Part shown: piece by piece, positions 10,595 through 19,857 of the stretch
How the letters are laid out: each line of letters opens with the position of its first letter
Position numbering within the stretch: the stretch's first letter is position 1
Assembly (NCBI GenBank): GCA_951640165.1
Contig: OX621266.1
Location: 496,001-560,000 of the forward strand
Length of the DNA: 64,000 nucleotides
Reading direction: 5' to 3'
Source: Pseudoips prasinana
Lineage: Eukaryota > Arthropoda > Insecta > Lepidoptera > Nolidae
Made by a program: the position numbers and the translations under genes
Notes under the pieces: generated by a model
Database searches by the model: none
Seen by the model: the letters and a program-made list of their open reading frames with translations, nothing else
Told to the model about the DNA's origin: nothing

Positions 10595-13420
10595 ATGAAT
10601 CCTAGTACATTAATAAGTTTTAACTGTAAAAATATTAAGCGAAGTGCGGAATGTGTAAAGCAATTGTGCAAGACTGAAGACGTGATTGCCCTACAGGAAA
10701 CCTGGCTGTTGCCTCACGACTTACGAGTATTGGACGATATCGACAAGGACTTCAGTTACACAGCAAAATCGGCAGTTGACCTATCTTCCGGGATACTGAG
10801 AGGGAGGCCCCACGGCGGAGTTGCCTTGTTGTGGCGTAAAAGTTGTTTTCGTGATGTTTCGGTGGTGAAGTGTATAAGTGAGCGTATTGTAGCGATCAAA
10901 TGCACGGTAGGTGAAGGTCGTGAAGTGCTTATCATGTCTGTATATATGCCGACAGATGAAGCGGACAACTTACCGGTATTTACTCATTGTCTGGGTGAGT
11001 TGAATGCTATCATTATGGACTGTAACATTGAGGGAGTATTTATGTTGGGAGATTTCAACGCACATCCCACTGCACCCTTCTGTAATGAGCTTCTGGATTT
11101 TTGTACTGAAAATGACTGGGTTTGCGCAGTTCTGGTAAAGCTAGGTTTGCAGTCAGATACCTATACGTTTCAAAGCGAGGCACATGGTTGTAAAAGATGG
11201 CTAGACCACTGCTTAGTTTCCAAGTCCGCCTGGCTAACTGTGACGAATATTAAAGTTCTTAACGATGTGTATTGGTCTGATCACTTTCCTATAGAAATTA
11301 AATGTAATCTAGGAGTTATAAGTTCAAAACTCACGATAAGTCCAGGTTTACATGACAGGGTGCTGTGGGGCGTAAGAGATTTAGAAGAGATTCAAAAATA
11401 TCATGACTCTTGCACTACTCTACTGAAACAAATTGATTTTCCACACGAGTTATATGAATGCACTGATACTATGTGTCAAAATCTTGACCATAGAATTGTA
11501 ATTGATAGGCTGTATAATAAGATAATCCAGGTGTTAGTACAAGCATCAGTTGAGAGTCGCGAAAAGTCTGTTAATAAGTCAAATAAATACAAGTCTCTGT
11601 ATGGATGGAATAAACATGTTAGAGACGCACACAGGCAAGCTAGATTAGATTATCAGCTGTATGTTGAGGCGGGTAAACCTGAGAGTGGTATACTTTACGG
11701 TAATATGTGTACAAGTCGAAAAAATTTTAAATCGCGCCTTAAATACTGTCAGAATAATCAGGAGCAATTAAAAATGAATAGCTTAGCTTCTCAGCATGCT
11801 GCTAAGAAGTTTACTAAATTCTGGAGGAGTACTAAACAGTTAAACGGAAAGATCAGTTTGCCTGTGAGCGTTAAAGGTTTTAGTGACCCTAAACAGATAG
11901 CCAACCTGTTCATGAAACAATTTCAGGTAAAACCTACCCTGCCGCTTATGTTCGGTACTGAGACGCATGATAAGCTGGTAGACAAACCCGTGGGATTTTT
12001 AAGTAAAGACGTATCACTATTCATCAAAAATATGAAGAGAGGGAAGTCACCTGGTCATGATGGTCTCAGTGTGGAACACTTGCAGCACGGGGGTGTACAC
12101 CTATATAGAGTATTGGCCATGTTATTCACATTTTGCATCGGGCACACATATTTACCACCAGACCTTATGAAAACCATTGTTGTACCGTTAGTAAAAAATA
12201 CTACTGCTGATATTTCAGACTGTGATAACTATAGGCCAATTTCTTTGGCTACCGTAATAGCGAAGGTTTTTGACGGTTTATTGGATAAACAGCTGGAAAA
12301 AAGTATAAGTTTGCACGATACACAATTTGGTTTTCAAAAGCGTTTGTCAATGGAAAGTGCGATATTAACTCTAAAAAACACTGTCAATTATTATGTTAAA
12401 AGAAACACACCTGTATACGCATGTTTCTTGGATTTATCGAAGGCTTTTGACCTGGTGTCATACACTAAGCTCTGGGCAAAACTAAGAAAGACAGGAGTAT
12501 CATCTGATCTTGTAGGCATCCTTGCATGCTGGTATCGTAAGCAGTCGAACTCCGTTAGGTGGGGGGGTGCGTATTCTGATGAATATACTCTGGAATGCGG
12601 TGTCAGGCAGGGAGGCTTGACCTCGCCACGGTTGTTTAACTTAAACATAAATGAATTAATTCAGGAACTTACTAGTATGCATATAGGGTGTCACTATGAG
12701 GATGTCTGTGTCAACAACCTTTCTTATGCCGATGACATGGCCATTATTTCACCCACTGTAGGGGGGTTAAGAAGGCTGTTGGGGGTATGTGAGGGTTATG
12801 CTTTGAGGCACGGCTTGCGGTACAACGAAAAGAAGAGTGAATTTATGCTTTTTAAAGCCAATGGCACAAAAATCACCTCTATTCCACCTATCTTGCTGAA
12901 CGGAGTACCACTAAGTCGTGTTTCAGAGTTTAAATATCTAGGTCACATAATAACGGATAATCTTAGTGATGATAAAGATATAGAGAGGGAACGCAGGGCA
13001 TTGTCGGTGCGGGGTAACATGTTGGCGCGTAGGTTTGCTAGATGTACAGCGCCAGTTAAGATAACATTATTTAAAGCTTTTTGTCAAACGTTCTACACTA
13101 GTTGCCTATGGGCCAACTTTACTCAAAAGGCCTACAATGCCTTGCGCGTCCAATATAATAATATATTTAGAACGCTTTTCGGGCTTCCACGGTACTGCAG
13201 CGCATCCGGCATGTTTGCTGATGCTGCAGTTGATGACTTCTATGCAATAATGCGCAAGAAAGTTGCATCAATTGTGACACGAATACGAAGGAGCCCGAAC
13301 AAGATTCTGAAAATGGTGGGGGACAGAACGGATACCGTACTTTTCGGTAGGTTTACAGAACTCCACGCCGCGAGGGGTCCTGTAAACTTACTGCGTGGGG
13401 GCATCCGTCCTTATAAATAA
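10595..13420 (+). CDS. Intact non-LTR retrotransposon ORF2 (endonuclease and reverse transcriptase)
   Basis: A 941-codon uninterrupted frame. Residues about 1-235 form an APE-type endonuclease: IALQETWLL, MLGDFNAHP and the closing YWSDHFPIEI. The central RT shows KRGKSPGHDGL, YRPISLATVIAKV, FLDLSKAFDLV (block A), GVRQGGLTSPRLFNL (block B), LSYADDMAII (catalytic block C) and FKYLGHIIT. No RNase H and no CCHC knuckle follow. It nicks target DNA and reverse-transcribes its own RNA at the nick. It differs from the other LINEs in the window (GVRQGG rather than GVPQGS, SYADDM) and is a separate clade of CR1/Rex1-like type that I cannot name. The ATG at 10595 sits at the usual distance before the endonuclease. 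Confidence 0.9.
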   Translation: MNPSTLISFNCKNIKRSAECVKQLCKTEDVIALQETWLLPHDLRVLDDIDKDFSYTAKSAVDLSSGILRGRPHGGVALLWRKSCFRDVSVVKCISERIVAIKCTVGEGREVLIMSVYMPTDEADNLPVFTHCLGELNAIIMDCNIEGVFMLGDFNAHPTAPFCNELLDFCTENDWVCAVLVKLGLQSDTYTFQSEAHGCKRWLDHCLVSKSAWLTVTNIKVLNDVYWSDHFPIEIKCNLGVISSKLTISPGLHDRVLWGVRDLEEIQKYHDSCTTLLKQIDFPHELYECTDTMCQNLDHRIVIDRLYNKIIQVLVQASVESREKSVNKSNKYKSLYGWNKHVRDAHRQARLDYQLYVEAGKPESGILYGNMCTSRKNFKSRLKYCQNNQEQLKMNSLASQHAAKKFTKFWRSTKQLNGKISLPVSVKGFSDPKQIANLFMKQFQVKPTLPLMFGTETHDKLVDKPVGFLSKDVSLFIKNMKRGKSPGHDGLSVEHLQHGGVHLYRVLAMLFTFCIGHTYLPPDLMKTIVVPLVKNTTADISDCDNYRPISLATVIAKVFDGLLDKQLEKSISLHDTQFGFQKRLSMESAILTLKNTVNYYVKRNTPVYACFLDLSKAFDLVSYTKLWAKLRKTGVSSDLVGILACWYRKQSNSVRWGGAYSDEYTLECGVRQGGLTSPRLFNLNINELIQELTSMHIGCHYEDVCVNNLSYADDMAIISPTVGGLRRLLGVCEGYALRHGLRYNEKKSEFMLFKANGTKITSIPPILLNGVPLSRVSEFKYLGHIITDNLSDDKDIERERRALSVRGNMLARRFARCTAPVKITLFKAFCQTFYTSCLWANFTQKAYNALRVQYNNIFRTLFGLPRYCSASGMFADAAVDDFYAIMRKKVASIVTRIRRSPNKILKMVGDRTDTVLFGRFTELHAARGPVNLLRGGIRPYK

Positions 13421-13570
13421 TATAATCTTTTATTTATTCTTTGTATTATATATTGCTGATGTATTATTCTATAATTTACTAACATAGTGCTTAAGTACAA
13501 ATTGTTACTAACAAATATGGGCCATGTAGTCTGCAATAAATTATTTTTATTTTTTTATTTTATAGTAACC
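10595..13570 (+). mobile_element. LINE carrying the intact 941-aa ORF2
   Basis: The ORF2 is followed by about 150 bases of 3' UTR ending in an A/T-rich stretch with CAATAAATTATTTTTA. A clean poly(A) tail or target duplication is not visible, so both ends are estimates. No ORF1 is visible upstream, so the copy may be 5'-truncated just before ORF2, or the family may lack an ORF1. Confidence 0.65.
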
Positions 13571-13756
13571 CAAAGTTAATCAAATTGACGCGTAAAAAAT
13601 TATATTTATAAACAAAAATAACTGTGAAACAGAGCTACGTTATTTTTGTCTGAGCCATTTTACTATAGTTTTCTATAGTAAAAATGACTCTAGACAACTA
13701 ATCCAATCCTAATTTCGTAGAGATTCAATTACATGTAATTTTAATACACTATCATT

Positions 13757-14006
13757 GATTAATATCCTGGGACATTATTCACACACGGCCATCTGATCCC
13801 AAACTAAACAGAACATGTACTATGGAAACCAGATAGCTGATATTCTACATATACTACTTTTCTTTTGTAAATACATACTTACTATAAAGATAATTAGTGT
13901 GATTGCACCCAGACTCAGGACAAACAGACATGTTCATGCACACAAATATTTGCCCTGGGTGGGAATCGAACCAACGACCTCCGGCGTGAAAAGCAAGCAT
14001 TTCTGT
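13757..14006 (-). repeat. tRNA-derived SINE, second family
   Basis: Minus-strand copy. The promoter-like head is GTCGTTGGTTCGATTCCCAC followed by CCAGGGCAAATATTTGTGTG, and the tail side reads CACACGGCCATCTG before CCCAGGATATTA in the copy orientation. The same body is seen on the plus strand at 16050-16265 and truncated at 17243-17392. Confidence 0.75.
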
Positions 14007-14349
14007 TAGAATTTTAATTTAGCTTAAATTATATTTTTGGAAATTTATATTTTTCTTAAAGATACTTTAAGATGTGTGTAAATACATATATTGTATTTTA
14101 TCCAGATTAAATTTAAAATTATTTGGTTAGTTTATTATCTGGATTACCTACAACAATAAGTAGTAAAAGAAATGATAAGATATAGCTTGTGTGCAAGAGA
14201 TTTACCGAAGTATTAATTTCTATATAAATAGTACAGTGGTTTGGTTTCATAATGCTATTATTAGCTTCATACGTATGTTAGTATGTATGTAACGAAAACT
14301 TTGAAAATGATTTTGGTCTCCTTAAAAATTCGATATTTGGCATACTTAT

Positions 14350-14625
14350 TAAGGACTTACTTACTTATAGTATGGGCAGTGGTTACGTTAGTGTCACAGT
14401 TGTTCAAGCCCCCCTGTAGGCTTCTGTCATGGCTTAACGACTGTTGTCTAATAACTACAACCGGGACCGACAGCTTCACGTGCCCTCCGAAGCACGGAGA
14501 CGCTCAGATGTTAAACAACTTTGGCGGTCACCCATCTATGGACTGACCGCGAGCCTAGTTGCTTAACCTTGCCGATCACTTACGGACCGTTGAGACCATC
14601 TAGCTGTGAGCGTAAGGACTGATGA
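14350..14625 (+). repeat. Dispersed lepidopteran-type repeat
   Basis: Contains CAAGCCCCCCTGTAGGCTTC, then CGTGCCCTCCGAAGCACGGA and ACTTTGGCGGTCACCCATC, a pattern I know as a repeated element in moth genomes. Its composition is far richer in GC than its flanks. It has no coding frame. A fragment of the same family probably lies at 8274-8340. Confidence 0.55.
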
Positions 14626-15398
14626 CAGTTCAATATTAATTTTTTTGTTAATCGAAACATAATATGATATTTTATTCTAAGAACCATAGATTTAGAGCGG
14701 TTCACACAACTCATTTAAGTACCGTCATTGCCATTTAGCAGAATTTTTCCGGCTACGACACTAGTCAAATTAGTTGACATAAACAGAAGAAGTCGCTATT
14801 CCCTCGCCGCCATAATCAAATGGGACGCAAACCAAAAGCAAACAAACAAACTATCGACGTTGATGAAAAAGCAATCCTCACATTAGCAGGGTATCAGACA
14901 ACAAAACAACTCACATTCAATATAAGGCTAAGCCAAGTTCGTGAAGAAAGGTCAAAGTCATAATTCCAATCCGACTGTGTTCATTATCCGCACCACAATA
15001 ACGGTTACGCATTACATTCAGAAAGCCATGGATAATCTGATGATAATTCTTTATGTATCAAAATAATCGCGCTTACGAGAAAGGAATTTTAAATAAAACG
15101 AAAATTCAATAAATAGCTTCCCCAGCAACTTTTATGATGTGAAACTTATCAGGCGGTAGTCCAATAATCCTTATTTTGTGTAAATAAATAAATATTTACA
15201 AGTGTTTCTCAGTAGCTGCACGGTATGTTAAAAAGAAATGATCATTTCACACAATTCTAATACTTCAACGGAATAAATGAATTTTGAATTTGAATTCAAC
15301 CACACATACCCAGAAACAAAGCATTGTATTTGCAATAATATTCTTTGGTCCAGAAATCTTAATTAAAGTCGTGACCCAGCGCCTTTCCAATCTATTAT
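14626..15398. other. AT-rich stretch without a gene
   Basis: I see no coding frame, repeat or RNA gene that I can support in this interval. Confidence 0.5.
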
Positions 15399-15570
15399 AC
15401 TAGCTGTGCCCCGCGGACATACTTGAGCTAACCTTCATAAATTACTACATGTATTATTCGGATATATACCTAAGCTATATTATTACAAAGTTATATCTAA
15501 ACCCGTGAAAGGGTAACAAACAAACACACTCACAAACTTCCACAAACTTTTATAATATTAGTGTGATGAG
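15399..15570 (+). repeat. Dispersed repeat with CTAGCTGTGCCCCGCGG head
   Basis: Begins TACTAGCTGTGCCCCGCGGA and ends near TTTATAATATTAGTGTGATG. The same head and tail mark the copies at 16511-17205 and 18463-18650. Non-coding; the family is widespread in Lepidoptera, but its transposition mechanism cannot be read from these copies. Confidence 0.65.
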
Positions 15571-16049
15571 AAATTAAAAATAATTTCACCTTTTATTTGA
15601 GCCGAACCGGACAATTTTTGACCTCTTCCCATAGTCTTGATAAAAAGTCATGTTATCAAAACGGAGATTTTAATAGCGTGTCACTATCTTTAAGCTGGCA
15701 GCGGCACTGCAAACCCTAGCGTTCATATTACAGTGGTTAATGGCTTTAATGCCTAACATTTCAGTCCGACCTCCTCGTAATAACACAACTTATATGAGAT
15801 GTCTGCAGTTGAACTGCACTTTGATAAATTGCGGTGATTTCTGCCCATTTCCTCCAAATGAGCCTCCGACGCTTAACCGTACACACACAGGCTTCGCAGA
15901 GTACTTAAGAGTCATTTCTAGCTGCCATTTCCGTACGTTGCGAGCCATAAATAAATTCCAAGGTTAGAGTAATACTATATAATATGTTCTATTTTATTTG
16001 GAATTCAAAAACTATTATTATTTCAGACCTAGGTCCATATAGTGTTGTG
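15571..16049. other. No supported gene
   Basis: A 75-codon frame at 15740-15967 has no recognisable domain, signal or neighbour supporting it, and I treat it as chance. Confidence 0.5.
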
Positions 16050-16265
16050 TAATAGACGGACCTGTTGGCGTGGTAGGCATTACTTTTCACGACGAAGGTC
16101 GTGGGTTCGATTCCCACCCAGGACAGATATCTGTGTGCATGACCCTATTTCCCTATGATGTTTGCCCTAATTCTGGGTGTAATTTATCTAAATAAGTACA
16201 TATGCATTTACAAAGGGCATGTGAAAATAGTGTCCCAGGATATTATTATTACATTATTATTAATA
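16050..16265 (+). repeat. tRNA-derived SINE, second family, plus-strand copy
   Basis: Head GTTGGCGTGGTAGGCATTAC and B-box-like GTCGTGGGTTCGATTCCCAC, body GATATCTGTGTGCATGACCC, tail of TTATTA units. It is the reverse-oriented relative of 13757-14006. Confidence 0.75.
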
Positions 16266-16510
16266 TAGGAATATTACACTAACACTATATGGATATACGT
16301 CTACTAGCTAGTCTACTTCTCCAAGGTCCTATCTATCTTTATATAAAAAAATCATAAAAATTGGTTTTGTGGTTTATTGCACAAGTTGAGTTAGGATACA
16401 TGAAGTTTATCTACTTTTAATACCACAAGCGATAAAATAATTTATTTTGGTATAAGGATCAATTTGTTATTACTAATTGTGCAGTGGAAATAATTTATCA
16501 ATTTATATTT

Positions 16511-17205
16511 TACTAGCTGAGCCCCGCGGTTATACCCGCGTTAAATTTTATAAAATATCATAGCTCCTCTCCCTATGTGATAGCGTGATAATATGTAGCC
16601 TATATGTTGACCCGACCTCTTAGTAATATTCATGCAATTTTCGAGTTTAGCCCGGACATACGTACAGACAAACAGACAAAAATTCTAAAAACTATCGTTT
16701 TGGCTTCGATAGCGATTGCAGATCACACCCCAAGTATCCTTTTTACAAAATATTCAATGTACAGTTTCGACTTTCCTACGATTTTAATATATGTAGGTAT
16801 AGATTTAAGGTTCACTAATTTGGCGAAAGTGGCTTATATATTACTAGCTGTGCCCCGCGGTTTTTCCCGCGTTGAACTATATAAATGATCACAGCTCCTC
16901 CCCCGTAAGAGATAGCGTGATAACATGTAGCCTATATGTTGACCCGACCTCTTAGTAATATCCATGCAAAATTTGAAGTAAATCCATGCAATACTTTCTG
17001 AGTTTAGCCCGGACATACATACAGACAAACAGACAAACCGACAAACATTCTAAAAACTATATTTTTGGCTTCGGTTTCGATTGTTGATCACGCCCCAAGT
17101 ATCTTTTTTAAAAAATATTCAATGTACAGTTTCAACTTTCCTACGATTTTATTATATGTATAGATTTAAGGTTAACTAATTTGGCGAAAGTGGCTTATAT
17201 ATTAT
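16511..17205 (+). repeat. Two tandem copies (about 332 bp and 362 bp) of the CTAGCTG-headed repeat
   Basis: Unit 1 runs 16511-16841 and unit 2 about 16842-17205. Both start TACTAGCTG(A/T)GCCCCGCGGT, carry GATAGCGTGATAA(T/C)ATGTAG, GTTGACCCGACCTCTTAGTA and TAGCCCGGACATAC, and end GGCGAAAGTGGCTTATATAT. Unit 2 has about 30 extra bases near 16975. The tandem arrangement suggests unequal exchange or back-to-back insertion. Confidence 0.8.
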
Positions 17206-17242
17206 AAACGATAGATATCATAATATGATCAAGTCATATTAT

Positions 17243-17392
17243 ATAGCTCGTGGGTTCAAACCCCACTCAGGACAAATCTTTGTGTGATGGGCACGATTAT
17301 ATGTTCAGTGTCAGGGTGTAATTTCAGTGTCGAGGTGTAATTTATCTATAATATTAATGTATTTAGAAATATATAAATATGTTTATCAGGGG
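17243..17392 (+). repeat. Truncated SINE, second family
   Basis: Retains the B-box side CGTGGGTTCAAACCCCACTC and the body TGTGTGATGGGCACGATTAT, then a short internal duplication of AGGTGTAATTT(CAGTGTC). The tRNA-like 5' part is lost. Confidence 0.6.
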
Positions 17393-17539
17393 TCAGGTTT
17401 CCACAGTAGAGGCTCTGCATAGTTTGTTATCAAATGACAGTGTGTTAGACGTCCCAATATTTATATTATTATTTGCCAGAATCATCATGTCAGCCAAATG
17501 ACAGCCACTTCTGGGCCTCCCAAACAAAATCCACAATTG

Positions 17540-17695
17540 AGTTGATTTGGAGGGATATGCCATAATCGCCACGCTAGGTTTAGCTATCGCAGTAGGGTGG
17601 TTATAGTACACAGAGAGACACTGCTGCCCGTTCTCTGGGAGATATTGCCTTGAGTCAACTTCTACGCCACTCACGGGTTGAAATGGTGTGGTGAT
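17540..17695 (+). repeat. Dispersed repeat, plus-strand copy of an inverted pair
   Basis: Shares GGAGGGATATGCCATAATCG, CCCGTTCTCTGGGAGATATT and TCAACTTCTACGCC with the reverse complement of 18110-18305. The family is common in moths; I know the phrase CCCGTTCTCTGGGAGA from such repeats. Non-coding. Confidence 0.6.
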
Positions 17696-17762
17696 ATCTT
17701 TATATCATATTCGACCTAAACGTTGTGCAAAGATTCACTAATTTCGTTACTTAAACGTGAAT

Positions 17763-18013
17763 ACACCGTAGCCTAGTTGGTAGTGCTCCTGCCTACGAAG
17801 CTGGTGGTCCTGGGTCCGAATCCCGGTAAGTGCAAATATTTGTGTGATGAGCACGAATATTTGTTTCTGAGTCATGGATGTTTTCTATGTATATAAGTAT
17901 TTATCTATCTATATAAGTATGTATATCGTCGTCTGGTACCCATAATACGAGCTTTGCTTAGTTTGGGGCTAGGATGATCTGTGTGACATTGTCTCTAGAT
18001 ATTATTATTATTA
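17763..18013 (+). repeat. tRNA-derived SINE, first family
   Basis: Head CACCGTAGCCTAGTTGGTAG, B-box-like GGGTCCGAATCCCGGTAAGT, body GTCATGGATGTTTTCTATG, tail of ATTATT units. It is the plus-strand counterpart of 9520-9776. Confidence 0.85.
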
Positions 18014-18109
18014 ACGTTAAAACAAAAACGTGAGAATTAAATTAGTAGATTATTTTAATTGAATCTCATATTTTACAAAAACCATAATTGTCAAACATTT
18101 ATAAGTAAT

Positions 18110-18305
18110 CAATTGACGTGGGGCTGACGGCATAGCATATCGCCACCCCATCTCATGCCGTACGGAGCGTAGAAGTTGACCCGAGGGAATATCTCCCAGA
18201 GAACGGGTAGTAGCATTTCTCTGTATACTATGACGATCATACGGCAATCACCAACCCGTCTGCCAAGCGTGTCGATTATGGCATATCCCTCCAAACGATT
18301 GACAT
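18110..18305 (-). repeat. Dispersed repeat, minus-strand copy of an inverted pair
   Basis: Reverse complement is similar to 17540-17695 and more complete (GGTTGGTGATTGCCGTATGA is retained only here). Two small minus-strand frames cover it but follow the repeat, not a gene. Confidence 0.6.
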
Positions 18306-18462
18306 AACTCCGTTATTGTAATCTTTTGGAGAACCCTTTGTCGAACAATGTAATTTAAATGTCAGGATGCTCACTGCACGTTGCACCTCCGCTTTAAAGC
18401 CGACTAAAAGGAAATCCCAAAAAGAATTCCGATGAACAGAAACTCACATAATTATAGTAGAC

Positions 18463-18650
18463 TAGCTGTGCCCCGTGGTTGTACCCGCGTTAAACTTTAT
18501 ATAATAAGTTATAACCTATGTGTTATTCTTATGTATAAGCTATATTATTGGAAGGTTTCATTAAAATCCATTCAGTAGTTTTTACGTTAAAGAGTAAAAA
18601 ACATCCATCCATACTAACAAACTTTCGCGTTTATAATATTAGTAGGATAG
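18463..18650 (+). repeat. Dispersed repeat with CTAGCTGTGCCCCG head
   Basis: Starts GACTAGCTGTGCCCCGTGGT, carries TTTCATTAAAATCCATTCAG and ends GTTTATAATATTAGTAGGAT, which is the family tail. A plus-strand frame at 18548-18817 merely reads through it. Confidence 0.65.
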
Positions 18651-18898
18651 GATGTAGCCTATTAAGCGCCCGTTCCTCTGCCGTTTCCTTATGGGACAAT
18701 CAAATCAAGAGTATTCACATAAATCAGGCAAGTATCACATTAAACCAATTCACCATTCTCTTTAACTCCACAATTGGCAAGCAAATAGATAGCGATCAAT
18801 TTGTAGCTATCATGTAAACAAAGTGACTGATTACGCTGAAATTACTCAATTATCTATAGTATATGACGGGCGTTCTATTGTACTCGTCTCTTAGAACC

Positions 18899-18967
18899 AT
18901 GGTGTCTTGTGTGACTATCTGTTGGATCATCGGGCTTGTTGTGGGGCAAGCATGGACCAGTCCTGTG
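18899..18967 (+). CDS. Possible first coding exon: signal peptide plus splice donor
   Basis: The ATG sits in the favourable context AACCATGG. Twenty-three codons follow with the layout of a secretory signal peptide: hydrophobic core (VTICWIIGLVVG) and a small-residue cleavage region (QAWTSP). The exon would end in frame (phase 0) directly before GTAAGT, a perfect donor. Insect secreted and cuticle proteins often have such a short first exon. Downstream the sequence enters a LINE within 50 bases, so later exons would lie beyond a long transposon-filled intron, and I cannot find them. This is inference from one ATG, one hydrophobic stretch and one donor. Confidence 0.3.
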
Positions 18968-19003
18968 GTAAGTCTTTGTATGAACAGTTCCGATCTATAA
19001 GCA

Positions 19004-19508
19004 TTGCAGTGTATGAATTTGAATTATGAATTTTTCTATAAACAATTAAAACAAATTCTAAAATATGTAAATATAAAGTACTCAAAATTAAATATAATCA
19101 TCGGGGGAGATTTCAATATTGATGTTTTATCAGATCATTTAAAAACAAACCAACTTTTAAATCTAATGCAGGAATATCAATTAAAACAACACATTAAAAT
19201 ACCAACACGCACAACACCAACAACTAAAACATGCTTAGACCTAATATTCACAAACTTCAAACATAATGATATGTACACCACAGTAGAAGAGCTACGTTTT
19301 TCAGATCATAATAGTACAATTTTACATTTAAATATTCCCCAAAAAACAAAACAAACCAACTGGTACATAAAAAAAAGAAGATTCAACGATAAAAATATAC
19401 TACTGTTCAAATCTAAATTAAAGGAAATTAACTGCAATGAAATTATAACGACTGAAAATAATATTAACGAAAATTATAAAGCTTTTAATGCCACACTAAT
19501 TAATATCC
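19004..19508 (+). pseudogene. LINE D ORF2, endonuclease part (left of the R1-like insertion)
   Basis: Truncated APE-type endonuclease of a CR1/Jockey-like LINE: IIIGGDFNIDVL, then RTTPTTKTCLDLIFTN and LRFSDHNSTI (catalytic SDH). The N-terminal third of the endonuclease is missing (5' truncation near 19010). The frame is broken at codon ATC 19505 by a 6.2-kb element and resumes in the same phase at 25761, so before that insertion the ORF was open through to 27800. Confidence 0.85.
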
Positions 19509-19509
19509 T
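19491..19509. repeat. Left target-site duplication of the R1-clade LINE
   Basis: CCACACTAATTAATATCCT is repeated exactly at 25747-25765, flanking the insertion. It lies in LINE D coding sequence and immediately precedes the 23-base T run that is the complement of the poly(A) tail. Confidence 0.95.
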
Positions 19510-19857
19510 TTTTTTTTTTTTTTTTTTTTTTACGTGGGGAAATCCTTTATGGATCGTCCCGCCGCTGGGGAAGCGACGGGGTATGTCGGACTCCCAGCCA
19601 GATGGTAGGGCTGGGTTTACCGACTAAAACCCCACGGTGTTCCTCAGCCACCTTTAGTCCAGACCACGGGATTCGCTCGCGCATTCACCGCAGCCTGGAC
19701 AGGTGCTGGCTCACTTTTCAGTGAGCCTCACTTCTGTTGGGGACATCCATGTCCCCCTCTTCAAGAGAGGCGCGCGCGGAACACGGCGCGCCACCGTCTC
19801 GGGCCTATTCTGGTCGGATGATGGACTGCCCCATGTCCACCATCCGCAGGCCTCTCC

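Noticed and set aside
15740..15967. 75-codon frame
   Set aside because: No domain, no start context, no splice signals; it lies in repeat-rich non-coding DNA.
18050..18294. Two small minus-strand frames
   Set aside because: They follow a dispersed repeat that also occurs inverted at 17540-17695.
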